Assembly (NCBI GenBank): GCA_934370915.1
Contig: CAKRNI010000160.1
Coordinates: 1 to 6,038, forward strand
Direction of reading: 5' to 3'
Origin: an uncultured Lachnospiraceae bacterium
GTDB taxonomy: Bacteria; Bacillota; Clostridia; Lachnospirales; Lachnospiraceae
DNA: 6,038 nucleotides
In this document: piece by piece, positions 1-5,815 of the stretch
Numbering within the stretch: the first letter of the stretch is position 1
Layout of the letters: each line of letters opens with the position of its first letter
The notes under the pieces: model-generated
What the model saw: the letters and a program-made list of their open reading frames with translations, nothing else
Database searches by the model: none
Told to the model about the DNA's origin: nothing
Position numbers and translations under genes: made by a program

Positions 1-1
1 T

Positions 2-109
2 TTTGATAAGATCACAACTGCCGGAAATGATCGGACGATAAGAATTCCGAGGATTGATGGAAACGGCAGATATGCATATTTTAAGGGAAGAGTGCCGGAA
101 TTACAATAG
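2..109 (+). CDS. C-terminal end of an unrecognised protein (partial)
   Basis: The frame is open from the window edge to a TAG at 107-109 and encodes 35 residues ending in GRYAYFKGRVPELQ. The 5' part lies outside the window. The reading looks like protein (mixed charged, aromatic and glycine residues, codon use like the neighbours), but it is too short to place in a family. It would be transcribed towards the rraA-like gene, so the two would be convergent, and the long hairpin at 177-216 lies between them. The alternative is chance: an open stretch of this length is not rare, so the call is tentative. Confidence 0.4.
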   Translation, partial: FDKITTAGNDRTIRIPRIDGNGRYAYFKGRVPELQ

Positions 110-176
110 GATACCAGAAAAATCCATTGCAGTCCGGGCAGCGCATGGACTTTGGCTCGTCGTTCGCGTAAATAAG

Positions 177-216
177 AAAGCCATGATCACATCAGGATCG
201 ATGCAGTCATGGCTTT
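177..216 (-). terminator. Rho-independent terminator of the rraA-like gene
   Basis: AAAGCCATGA (177-186) pairs with TCATGGCTTT (207-216), a perfect 10-bp stem. The inner CATC/GATG (190-193 and 200-203) can extend it. Read on the minus strand the hairpin is followed by CTTATTT. It lies 14 bases past the aldolase stop codon. The stem may also stop the convergent + strand transcript, but no clear T-run follows on that side. Confidence 0.75.
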
Positions 217-230
217 CGGTATCGATATGG

Positions 231-908
231 TTATTTCTGTTGTCTTGCCTCATTCAGGCTCATTCCACCGCGTACACGGTCTTCAATGCGGTCCTCTTTT
301 GCCTTGATCTTCTCTGCTTCCAGAAGGACTTCCTTTAAGTGAGCACTCGGGACAACTGCAACGCCGGTGCGGTCCATTAAAACCAGATCCTCCGGACAGA
401 TCTGGACGCCGCCGAGGAATACCGGTACATCCACGTCAACCGTCTCCATGATGCGGGCACTCTTTACCGGGCTTGTGCCTCCAAGATAGACCGGGAATTT
501 CAGATCCGCGATCTCGTCAATATCACGGAGGCTTCCGTTTGTGAGCTCACCCATGACTCCGCGCATCTGGGCTCTTGTGGCGAGCATTGCGCCGCCGGTA
601 GCAACGTCCGTGAGACCTGTGGCCTCAATGACGAGAAGGTCGCCGTACTCTGTTTGGCTGTCGATGATGGATGCCTGTTTTGTCAGAGACTTTCCGTCGA
701 AAGCTGTCTTTCTGCGCATCTGGCGGAGTGTCTTCGCGAAGCCTGCGGTTCTTGGCTGGTAAACGTCTAACGGGCGGAGTCCAAGGACGATTCCGGAGCG
801 GAGACCGAGGTTATCCATCGCATCAGAAATATTCGAGGTTGGGAATTTCTTGTAGTTTTCGATCCAGTAGGTTCTTTCTTCTTTGTTGAACATGATAATG
901 TATTTCAC
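231..908 (-). CDS. RraA-family aldolase / decarboxylase-like protein
   Basis: The 225-residue product matches the RraA fold family, which includes 4-hydroxy-4-methyl-2-oxoglutarate/4-carboxy-4-hydroxy-2-oxoadipate aldolases, oxaloacetate decarboxylases and the RNase E inhibitor RraA. Visible signatures are TSNISDAMDNLG (24-35), GDLLVIEATG (89-98), TGGAMLATRAQMRGVMG (104-120), GELTNGSLRD (120-129, carrying the Arg128-Asp129 pair expected at the metal/pyruvate site) and CPEDLVLMDRTGVAVVP (171-187). Catalytic residues look intact, so an enzyme acting on a hydroxy-oxo-dicarboxylic acid with a divalent metal is more likely than an RNase E inhibitor; the lactonase and carrier next door agree. Exact substrate unknown. 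The length is normal. The GTG at 908 opens the frame given here; an in-frame ATG at 893 is the alternative start. A TAG at 926-924 rules out anything much further upstream. The strong ribosome binding site lies unusually far away, behind a hairpin. Confidence 0.88.
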   Translation of the reverse strand: MKYIIMFNKEERTYWIENYKKFPTSNISDAMDNLGLRSGIVLGLRPLDVYQPRTAGFAKTLRQMRRKTAFDGKSLTKQASIIDSQTEYGDLLVIEATGLTDVATGGAMLATRAQMRGVMGELTNGSLRDIDEIADLKFPVYLGGTSPVKSARIMETVDVDVPVFLGGVQICPEDLVLMDRTGVAVVPSAHLKEVLLEAEKIKAKEDRIEDRVRGGMSLNEARQQK

Positions 909-934
909 AGCCGTTCTGCAAAACTACAGCTGTG
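906..934 (-). promoter_or_regulatory. Hairpin between ribosome binding site and start codon
   Basis: In the mRNA, CACAGC (934-929) pairs perfectly with GCTGTG (911-906); an inner GUU/AAC pairing is possible. The 3' arm contains the GTG candidate start. If the hairpin forms, the upstream AAGGAGG is brought to about 14 bases from the ATG at 893, which would favour that start and block the GTG. The effect on translation is inference. Confidence 0.5.
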
Positions 935-936
935 AT

Positions 937-943
937 CCTCCTT
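937..943 (-). promoter_or_regulatory. Ribosome binding site of the rraA-like gene, far from the start
   Basis: The minus strand reads GAAAGGAGGATC here, a near-perfect Shine-Dalgarno sequence. It is 28 bases from the GTG at 908 and 43 bases from the ATG at 893, both well beyond the usual 5-10. No ATG, GTG or TTG at normal spacing opens a long frame. The intervening 29-base hairpin may close the gap. Confidence 0.7.
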
Positions 944-945
944 TC

Positions 946-976
946 AAAAATTCAAGTCGAACGTCCGTGAGACTTG
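946..976 (-). terminator. Possible attenuator hairpin in the rraA-like leader
   Basis: On the minus strand CAAGTC (976-971) pairs with GACTTG (958-953) around a 12-base loop, followed by AATTTTT (952-946) and then directly by the ribosome binding site. The stem has only three G-C pairs, so it would be a weak terminator. Its loop holds ACGGAC (968-963), which can instead pair with GTCCGT upstream (1049-1044). A terminator-like hairpin placed here is typical of attenuators and riboswitches. Confidence 0.4.
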
Positions 977-1051
977 GCGCGTGATTCTGGTCAGCGTAAG
1001 CTGACATATTCTATACAGAATCACTTCGTATCCTCGCGAGAAAACGGACAC
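961..1051 (-). ncRNA. Candidate structured cis-regulatory leader RNA, class unknown
   Basis: On the minus strand three nested pairings are visible: GTCCGT (1049-1044) with ACGGAC (968-963); GTGATTCTG (1024-1016) with CAGAATCAC (989-981), nine perfect pairs; and inside it GTCAGC (1005-1000) with GCTGAC (995-990) closed by the loop TTAC. The inner two stems are separated by a 10-base bulge on one side only. ATTCT (1022-1018) can pair instead with AGAAT (1012-1008) in that bulge. The element sits between a good promoter and the aldolase ribosome binding site. I compared it from memory with common riboswitch cores (TPP, SAM, purine, THF, c-di-GMP, lysine, T-box) and see no match. The structure is visible; a ligand-sensing role is inference. 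Confidence 0.5.
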
Positions 1052-1096
1052 GGCTCTTCCTATGCAGATAGCATTTGATTTGCTGACAGTATCTCA

Positions 1097-1105
1097 ATTA
1101 TAACA
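1097..1105 (-). promoter_or_regulatory. Extended -10 promoter of the rraA-like gene
   Basis: The minus strand reads TGTTATAAT: a perfect TATAAT (1102-1097) with the TGn extension. At 17-base spacing the -35 position is poor, which is usual for extended -10 promoters. The start of transcription would be near 1090, giving a leader of about 180 nt. An alternative set just upstream, TTGGCA (1152-1147) with TATAAA (1127-1122), has a 19-base spacer and is weaker. Confidence 0.65.
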
Positions 1106-1124
1106 GAAAGAGATCAAGAGTTTT

Positions 1125-1183
1125 ATAAATTCAGGACAATTCACTATGCCAAAATATTATGAAAGTCAATTCCTGAAATTTAT
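1125..1183. repeat. Imperfect inverted repeat upstream of the rraA-like promoter
   Basis: ATAAATTCAGGACAATT (1125-1141) and AATTCCTGAAATTTAT (1168-1183) are inverted copies apart from small indels, separated by 26 AT-rich bases. The centre lies about 64 bp upstream of the predicted transcription start, where activators often bind. It could also be a weak RNA stem for any transcript reading through from the carrier gene. Function not shown. Confidence 0.35.
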
Positions 1184-1202
1184 CAGTAACGCCATTAAGG
1201 AA

Positions 1203-1230
1203 AATGCCCGATGAAGATTCACCGGGCATT
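1203..1230 (-). terminator. Terminator after the carrier gene
   Basis: On the minus strand AATGCCCG pairs with CGGGCATT, and the stem continues through GTGA/TCAT (one G-U pair) to a four-base ATCT loop, 12 pairs in all. It is followed by TTCCTT. It sits about 60 bases past the carrier stop codon and should end the lactonase-carrier transcript, leaving the aldolase gene on its own promoter. Confidence 0.75.
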
Positions 1231-1289
1231 ACAGGATGCAGTAGAACCTTTCAGAATGCACGGATCTGAAAAGCCATAATTATCTAAAT

Positions 1290-2543
1290 TTAAGCAATAA
1301 TCTTGTAAATCCCAATAAAAGCGAATACTGCCAACACCGCAAGCGCGATGAAGGATACCGCGAACAGCTCGACGAACAGTCTGTTCTGTGGGAATTTTTC
1401 GTCTGCGTCCGCCTGCTGTGCAACACCGGCCATGATAAGGGCACCGGTGGTGGAGATTGGTGTGAAGCCGGAAACAGTTCCACCGATAACGATCACGGAG
1501 ACAAGCTCTAACGCTGTCACTCCGCCGATACTCGCAGCGAGTCCGCTGGCTGTCGGAATCAGGGTCGGGAATACGACGCCGAGACCGGAACTGAAGAAGG
1601 ACATGAGGCCTGCCGCGATGGCCATGATCGTTGCGGCTGTCTTCGGACCCATAACAGATTCCAGACCGTCGACCATGATGTCGATACCACCGGAGAGGGA
1701 GATGACATTCATTAGGATGCCGACACCGAGAACCATGATGATCACGTTCCACGGGATCATTTTAAACGCAGTCTTTTCATCGCCGCATCCGAGCACGATC
1801 AGAACGGAACCGACGGTAAATCCCGTGAGGCCGACATTCCATGAAAAGAACAGGGCACCGATGGCGAGAGCGGCAAGTCCCGCGAGGGAGAGCCACTGAT
1901 TTTTGCTGAATTTCGGAAGAACGTCCTCATGATCTGTGTGCGGAGCGACCTTCCATCCTTTGTAGTAGATGTATACGAGAACAGCCACGACAAGAGCGGT
2001 CACGGTGAGGCACATCATGATCGGAACGGTATTTCCGGTAAGCCCCTGTGCTTCCATAAGTTCACGGACAACGGCGCTCTCCGGAGTCAGCGGGCTCATG
2101 CGGCCGGACATAACGCCGAGATCACCGATGATTGCTGTCATGATCGGGTTTACACCTGCGGATATCGCAACCGGGATCGCGATGACCGGAACGATCGCGA
2201 GAGACGGGATAGCTCCCGGTCCCACTGCGCAGATCAGGAATCCGAGCAGGTACATGACGAACGGGATCAGCGCCTTGTGCGGTCCGACAAGGGCTACCAT
2301 TTTTTTTGCGAGAAGCTCCAGAGTTCCGTTTTCATTGATGATGGCAAACAGATATGTGATACCGATCATCTGCATGCAGAGGGAGGAACTGAAGCCTTTG
2401 ATGATGTCTCCGGCCTTGATCCCGTAGACGAGGCCGAGGATCATGGAGAAGCCGATACATAAGATTCCGACGTTCGCCTTGCGGACGAAGCCGATAACAA
2501 TGGCTGCTAAAAGAGCGATCAGTGAAATAAGACCAAGATTCAT
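1290..2543 (-). CDS. MatC-type dicarboxylate carrier (ion-transporter superfamily permease)
   Basis: This is a 417-residue hydrophobic protein with about 10-12 membrane segments. Its first 150 residues resemble the N-terminal domain of the MatC malonate/dicarboxylate carriers: LISLIALLAAIVIGFVRK (5-22), ENGTLELLAKKMVALVG (71-87) and GPGAIPSLAIVPVIAIP (108-124). The loop GVMSGRMSPLTPESAVV (143-159) and the C-terminal copy GGTVSGFTPISTTGALI (354-370) are the paired substrate-loop motifs expected of inverted-repeat ion-transporter carriers. A charged, hydrophilic loop at about 200-216 separates the two halves. It likely imports a di- or tricarboxylate, probably with a cation; the substrate cannot be read from the sequence. 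The ATG at 2543 follows GGGAGG with a 7-base gap, and that site overlaps the end of the lactonase gene (12 bases between genes). The two are therefore one operon, probably translated in tandem. Confidence 0.88.
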   Translation of the reverse strand: MNLGLISLIALLAAIVIGFVRKANVGILCIGFSMILGLVYGIKAGDIIKGFSSSLCMQMIGITYLFAIINENGTLELLAKKMVALVGPHKALIPFVMYLLGFLICAVGPGAIPSLAIVPVIAIPVAISAGVNPIMTAIIGDLGVMSGRMSPLTPESAVVRELMEAQGLTGNTVPIMMCLTVTALVVAVLVYIYYKGWKVAPHTDHEDVLPKFSKNQWLSLAGLAALAIGALFFSWNVGLTGFTVGSVLIVLGCGDEKTAFKMIPWNVIIMVLGVGILMNVISLSGGIDIMVDGLESVMGPKTAATIMAIAAGLMSFFSSGLGVVFPTLIPTASGLAASIGGVTALELVSVIVIGGTVSGFTPISTTGALIMAGVAQQADADEKFPQNRLFVELFAVSFIALAVLAVFAFIGIYKIIA

Positions 2544-2555
2544 ATGTGCACCTCC

Positions 2556-3605
2556 CTATCGGAATGTGATGCAGACCGGACTTTCGGCTGCGATCACGCG
2601 GCCGGTGTATTCCATGCGGCCCTGTTCAGAGTCAAGTTTCATCTCGATAATGGTATCACTGTCCTCATTTGCCATGTAGAAACGGCTGTAATCCGGATTG
2701 AAGGTAATGAAACGCGGAGTGAGTCCCATGGCCGGATAGTAGCCGAGCTCCTTCATATAACCGGTCTCCTGATCGATGCGGTAGAGGACGATGGATTCGT
2801 GGATGCGGTTGGAACCGATGAGGATCTCACCGTTTTTGTCAAGGAGAGAGGCGCTGGCCTGTCCTTCTCCGGTGTATGTCTCCGGAAGTGTCGGCAGGTT
2901 CTGGCGCGGAAGAAGCTTTCCGTTCACGTCATCAAAGCCGAAGTATGTCATCTTGTTGCCCTTTTCATTGATCAGGTACGCATACCGGTTGTTCGGATGG
3001 ATCGCGATGTGGCGCGGCTCATCGTACTCTCTGGAGCGGAAGCAGTCTGTCTCAGTGAGAGTGCCGTTTTCCGCATCGAAACGGTATACGAGAACCTGTC
3101 CGTAGCCCTGGATCCTTCCCTGAGTCACAACAAAGAGGAATGTCTTTGTCTGATCCCAGATGCACTGGTGTGCGAAGGAGACGGATCCCTCTTTTCTGCC
3201 CGGAAGATGTGTCTCAGAGACGATATCGCCGAGACTGCCGTCGCCGTTTCTCCGGATCACATAGACAGCACCGCCCTGAAGAGCAGCGACGATCAGATAA
3301 TGATTTGTCTTGTCAGCGGTGATGAATACCGGATTCTTTCCGCCGATATCGATCATATTTAACGGGGACAAGGTTCCGTCCTCAAGGATCCTGTAGCTGG
3401 AGACTTTTGTCTTGTCGCCGTGAACGGAGTAGAGGAAGTCTCCCTCGTTGTCCATGGTCTGGTAGGACGGATTTTCCTCCTCAGTCTTTAAGCACTGGAT
3501 GAGGTTCCAGTCACCGGTCTTTTCATCGATCCTGAAAACCTTTAAGCCCTGTCCTCTTGCGTTTCTTTCTTTTGTTGTTCTACAGCCCACATAAGCGTAG
3601 CTCAT
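2556..3605 (-). CDS. Seven-bladed beta-propeller lactonase (6-phosphogluconolactonase-type family)
   Basis: The 349-residue protein shows the repeating blades of the cytosolic lactonase family that includes Pgl and carboxy-cis,cis-muconate cyclase-like proteins. Blade signatures recur: NPSYQTMDNEGDFLYSV (45-61), GKNPVFITADKTNHYLIVA (89-107), SFAHQCIWDQTKTFLFVV (143-160), EPRHIAIHPNNRYAYLINE (196-214), GEGQASASLLDKNGEILIGS (247-266) and TPRFITFNPDYSRFYMANE (296-314). There is no signal peptide and the length is normal. The reaction is most likely hydrolysis of a sugar-acid or organic-acid lactone. Because it is co-transcribed with a dicarboxylate carrier and lies near an aldolase-like gene, a lactone of a hydroxy-di- or tricarboxylic acid fits better than 6-phosphogluconolactone, but this is inference. 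The ATG at 3605 has AGGAGG (3619-3614) 8 bases upstream. It is the first gene of its operon. Confidence 0.88.
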   Translation of the reverse strand: MSYAYVGCRTTKERNARGQGLKVFRIDEKTGDWNLIQCLKTEEENPSYQTMDNEGDFLYSVHGDKTKVSSYRILEDGTLSPLNMIDIGGKNPVFITADKTNHYLIVAALQGGAVYVIRRNGDGSLGDIVSETHLPGRKEGSVSFAHQCIWDQTKTFLFVVTQGRIQGYGQVLVYRFDAENGTLTETDCFRSREYDEPRHIAIHPNNRYAYLINEKGNKMTYFGFDDVNGKLLPRQNLPTLPETYTGEGQASASLLDKNGEILIGSNRIHESIVLYRIDQETGYMKELGYYPAMGLTPRFITFNPDYSRFYMANEDSDTIIEMKLDSEQGRMEYTGRVIAAESPVCITFR

Positions 3606-3635
3606 TTCCTTTTCCTCCTGAGATAAATATAGGTC

Positions 3636-3653
3636 CGTAACGGTTCCGTTACG
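3636..3653. promoter_or_regulatory. Perfect 18-bp palindrome upstream of the lactonase gene
   Basis: CGTAACGG-TT-CCGTTACG has perfect 8-bp arms and lies 16 bases upstream of the lactonase ribosome binding site. As DNA it looks like a repressor operator. As RNA it would be a hairpin in the 5' leader. A second possible -10 (TATGAT, 3663-3658 on the minus strand) would place a transcription start at about 3651, inside the palindrome. It lacks the ATTCC half-site of the LysR-type boxes, so a different protein would bind it. Confidence 0.55.
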
Positions 3654-3713
3654 TCAGATCATATAAACGTTAGATTCCCACTTGATCACTTCACATGGAA
3701 GCGATAAAAGCCA

Positions 3714-3743
3714 ACTGCCCGGTGCCCTGGGCACTCTTGCAGT
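3714..3743 (-). promoter_or_regulatory. GC-rich hairpin in the lactonase operon leader
   Basis: Two nested stems are visible: ACTGC/GCAGT (3714-3718 and 3739-3743) and GTGCCC/GGGCAC (3722-3727 and 3729-3734), with unpaired bases between them. On the minus strand TGGCTTTTATC follows, so it could be a weak attenuator. The role is uncertain. Confidence 0.35.
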
Positions 3744-3783
3744 GAAAGCCTGTATTCGTAATCCGGGCTGCCGCCTGACTACA

Positions 3784-3811
3784 CTTTTATGATAAATTAT
3801 TAACATGCCAA
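3784..3811 (-). promoter_or_regulatory. Candidate promoter of the lactonase-carrier operon
   Basis: On the minus strand TTGGCA (3811-3806, five of six -35 bases) is followed after 16 bases by TAAAAG (3789-3784, four of six -10 bases). The start would be near 3777, giving a leader of about 170 nt. The LysR-type box at 3841-3857 would then be centred about 72 bp upstream, the usual position for activation by this family. The weak -10 fits an activator-dependent promoter. Confidence 0.45.
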
Positions 3812-3840
3812 ATGGAAATTCAGGAAAAGAATAGGCGCGG

Positions 3841-3857
3841 TATTCCGTTATGGAATA
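3841..3857. promoter_or_regulatory. LysR-type operator (T-N11-A box) of the lactonase operon
   Basis: TATTCC-GTTAT-GGAATA is a perfect 6-bp dyad containing the T-N11-A core (T3843, A3855) expected of LysR-type binding sites. Its ATTCC half matches both boxes at 5816-5852. It lies between the terminator of the nearer regulator gene and the candidate -35 of the lactonase operon. Which of the two regulators binds it is not known. Confidence 0.6.
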
Positions 3858-3877
3858 TTGCTGCTTTGGGTAAAAAA

Positions 3878-3912
3878 GAACTGCGGCGAAGATGCGAGCC
3901 TCGCCGCAGTTC
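3878..3912 (-). terminator. Terminator of the first LysR-type gene
   Basis: GAACTGCGGCGA (3878-3889) pairs perfectly with TCGCCGCAGTTC (3901-3912), a 12-bp GC-rich stem. On the minus strand it is followed directly by TTTTTTACCC. It begins 10 bases after the regulator stop codon. This is the clearest terminator in the window. Confidence 0.92.
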
Positions 3913-3922
3913 AAATAATATT

Positions 3923-4789
3923 TTAATTAACTTCATAATAATCTTCAACAAATCTTATAAAATCCGAGACTCCCTCACTCTTATAACACCGGTCTGAAAT
4001 CAGCATGGAAACCTTTCTGGAGACCGGATTTCCGTTCCGGTCATAGGCGGGGATCAACTGTAGCTTTTCTTCATCGATCTTCCAGTCATCTCCAAACACA
4101 AAGCAGATCCCAAGCCCATTCTCTGCCATCTCAATGGCAATATCAAAGTATGGAACCTGCTGTTTCTCGTGGGGGCTGCTTCCAAACTGGTTTTTCCACC
4201 ACTGATTGATGATCATGCGGACCATAGGGTTATAGAAGGTCTCGATCAGAGGCATATGCTCAATGGAATCGATGGTTGCGCCCTTTGGTGCGACGATGTA
4301 AAGCTCTTCCTGAAACAGGCAGACCTGATCGCCGAGATACGGGAAATCGCCGCAGACGAGCCCGATGTCGATGGTGTCGTCGATCAGATCCTTTAAGATC
4401 ACATCGCTGGAATTTGAAATTGTCTTAATATAGAGATTCGCTCCACTTTTCTGATAGGCGGCAAGTAATTTTGGAAGGTGGCGCTTTGCGAAAGAGTTCG
4501 GAACGCCGAGCTTCAGCAGTTCTGTCTTCGTATGACGGTCCGCGAAATGGTCCTCGATCTCCTGAAGGAAATCCAGCATGATATTCGCTTTCTGGACCAG
4601 ATATTTTCCATCATCCGTAAAGATCACACCCCGGCTCGTCCGCTCCACGATCCGTCGTCCCCACTCGCTTTCAATAGATTGTAAACGCTTTGTAAGGGCA
4701 GACTGGGTCATAAAGAGGGATTCGGCGGCTTTTGTGATGCTTCGTTTTTCATATAATACTTTTAAAATTTTCCAGTCGATGTTTTTCAT
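3923..4789 (-). CDS. LysR-type transcriptional regulator (downstream copy)
   Basis: The 288-residue protein has an N-terminal winged helix-turn-helix: ITKAAESLFMTQSALTKRLQ (18-37) with the recognition helix at about 29-41, and GVIFTDDGKYLV (54-65) in the wing. A linker helix (about 65-88) leads into a periplasmic-binding-like effector domain from about 90, with DLIDDTIDIGLVCGD (134-148) as the usual LysR signature. It acts in the cytoplasm as a tetrameric DNA-binding regulator (family knowledge). The ATG at 4789 follows AAGGAA at a 5-base gap. It lies 58 bases after the second regulator gene, with no terminator between, so the two may share a transcript. It is transcribed towards the lactonase operon, a likely target. 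The effector is probably a pathway acid (inference). Confidence 0.9.
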   Translation of the reverse strand: MKNIDWKILKVLYEKRSITKAAESLFMTQSALTKRLQSIESEWGRRIVERTSRGVIFTDDGKYLVQKANIMLDFLQEIEDHFADRHTKTELLKLGVPNSFAKRHLPKLLAAYQKSGANLYIKTISNSSDVILKDLIDDTIDIGLVCGDFPYLGDQVCLFQEELYIVAPKGATIDSIEHMPLIETFYNPMVRMIINQWWKNQFGSSPHEKQQVPYFDIAIEMAENGLGICFVFGDDWKIDEEKLQLIPAYDRNGNPVSRKVSMLISDRCYKSEGVSDFIRFVEDYYEVN

Positions 4790-4847
4790 AGAAGTTCCTT
4801 TTTAAAGTATTCAGGTAAAATCAGTAAATTAGCATTTATTTCTGCGT

Positions 4848-5729
4848 TCATTTAGACTCAGGAGTTTTTTGTGCTGAGTTTTCTGTATACCGGATGAAAT
4901 CGAGAAGCTTCTCCGGCAGTCTCTTCTCCTTCGGATACACAAACCATGTCTTTCTGGTCACAGGTAATCCATTTGGCCAGAACAGAGGTGTGAGTGTCAG
5001 CCGGTACCGGTTGTCAAAGTTCTCCGGCAGAAAACTTAAGGCATAGCCCATGCCCTCATTGATCAGCTTCCACGCACCGTCGATATGCCCCACCATCATG
5101 CCTGATGGATAGGCAGAGTCAAAACAGGATTCCCACCAAACGGTCAGGATCTCTGTCGTCTTCTCATTCGTCTTATATTCGAGCCGGTGCATACCGGAGA
5201 GTGCGGAAAGCTCCACAGGATCTTTTGTGACAAGAAATCCGGGAGTTTCCCCCAGAAGTGTCCGGTTTACCGGTCCCTCATAGTCGCCGCGAAGAAAGCC
5301 CACATCCACGGAGCCGTCAAGGACCTGCCGATAGAGCGCGTCGCTGGAATCGTTGACGATCCGGAATTTTACATTCGGGTGGGTCATCTGATAGGGGACG
5401 AGCACATCGGCCAGAGAATATCTGCTGTAGGTGTAGGACGCGCCGATCGTGATCTCGGTCAGCGCCGCTTCCTGCAGCTTTTTCAGTTCTTCCTTCGTAT
5501 CATGAAAAAGCTTCAGGTATTTTTCTGCCTGAGCCGCAAGAAAATTTCCTTCCGCCGTAAAAGTCAGCCCCTTTGGCGTCCGGTCCACGATGGTACAGCC
5601 CCATTCGGTCTCGATCTGCTTTAAGCGCTTTGTTAATGTCGGCTGCGTCATAAAAAGCAGGTTCGCCGTTTTCGTCAGGTTCGATGTTTTATGAAGTTCA
5701 TAAAGAATTCTCCAGTCGGAGTCTTTCAT
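4848..5729 (-). CDS. LysR-type transcriptional regulator (upstream, divergent copy)
   Basis: The 293-residue protein carries the same domain order: helix-turn-helix LTKTANLLFMTQPTLTKRLK (18-37), wing GLTFTAEGNFLAAQA (54-68), linker helix to about 88, and effector domain with QVLDGSVDVGFLRGDY (135-150). It is clearly a paralogue of the neighbouring regulator (shared LFMTQ..LTKRL..IE.EWG block), but the effector domains differ strongly, suggesting different or altered ligands. The ATG at 5729 has AAAGGAT upstream with a gap of about 11 bases. It is divergent from the hydratase-like gene at 6003. The shared region between them carries two LysR-type boxes, the classic arrangement for a regulator that controls its neighbour and itself. 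Confidence 0.9.
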   Translation of the reverse strand: MKDSDWRILYELHKTSNLTKTANLLFMTQPTLTKRLKQIETEWGCTIVDRTPKGLTFTAEGNFLAAQAEKYLKLFHDTKEELKKLQEAALTEITIGASYTYSRYSLADVLVPYQMTHPNVKFRIVNDSSDALYRQVLDGSVDVGFLRGDYEGPVNRTLLGETPGFLVTKDPVELSALSGMHRLEYKTNEKTTEILTVWWESCFDSAYPSGMMVGHIDGAWKLINEGMGYALSFLPENFDNRYRLTLTPLFWPNGLPVTRKTWFVYPKEKRLPEKLLDFIRYTENSAQKTPESK

Positions 5730-5771
5730 CGAAAAATCACATCCTTTATGTTTGTAACATGTTCTTTTTCT

Positions 5772-5800
5772 ATTTTACGACAAAATCCGGAAATTGTCTC
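5772..5800 (-). promoter_or_regulatory. Candidate promoter of the upstream LysR-type gene
   Basis: On the minus strand GAGACA (5800-5795, four of six) and TAAAAT (5777-5772, five of six) are separated by 17 bases. Transcription would start near 5765. The two LysR-type boxes lie centred about 59 and 80 bp upstream of it, compatible with autoregulation. Confidence 0.45.
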
Positions 5801-5815
5801 AGATTTTTTCTATCC

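Noticed and set aside
54..338. Open frame of 94 codons on the + strand
   Set aside because: It runs through the terminator hairpin and into the 3' end of the aldolase gene on the other strand, and has no ribosome binding site.
1348..1899. Long open frame on the + strand (183 codons)
   Set aside because: It lies antisense to the carrier gene, whose family motifs are clear; its translation is rich in Pro, Thr and Met with no family look.
1929..2462. Open frame of 177 codons on the + strand
   Set aside because: Antisense to the carrier; the translation is a low-complexity His/Asp/Arg string typical of a shadow frame.
2544..3362. Open frame of 272 codons on the + strand
   Set aside because: Antisense to the lactonase, which shows six recognisable propeller blades; no ribosome binding site suits the + strand start.
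3654..3914. Open frame of 86 codons on the minus strand upstream of the lactonase
   Set aside because: It starts inside the terminator of the first regulator gene and crosses the operator and promoter; no good ribosome binding site.
4679..4693. CcpA catabolite-response-like sequence TTGTAAACGCTTTGT
   Set aside because: The closing CA of the consensus is missing and the site encodes the conserved Thr-Lys-Arg-Leu of the recognition helix, which explains the bases.
4790..4847. Separate promoter or terminator between the two regulator genes
   Set aside because: AT-rich but with no stem-loop and no -35/-10 pair at a usable distance from the start; co-transcription is the simpler reading.
5187..5624. 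Open frame of 145 codons on the + strand
   Set aside because: Fully antisense to the upstream LysR-type gene, with no supporting motif.
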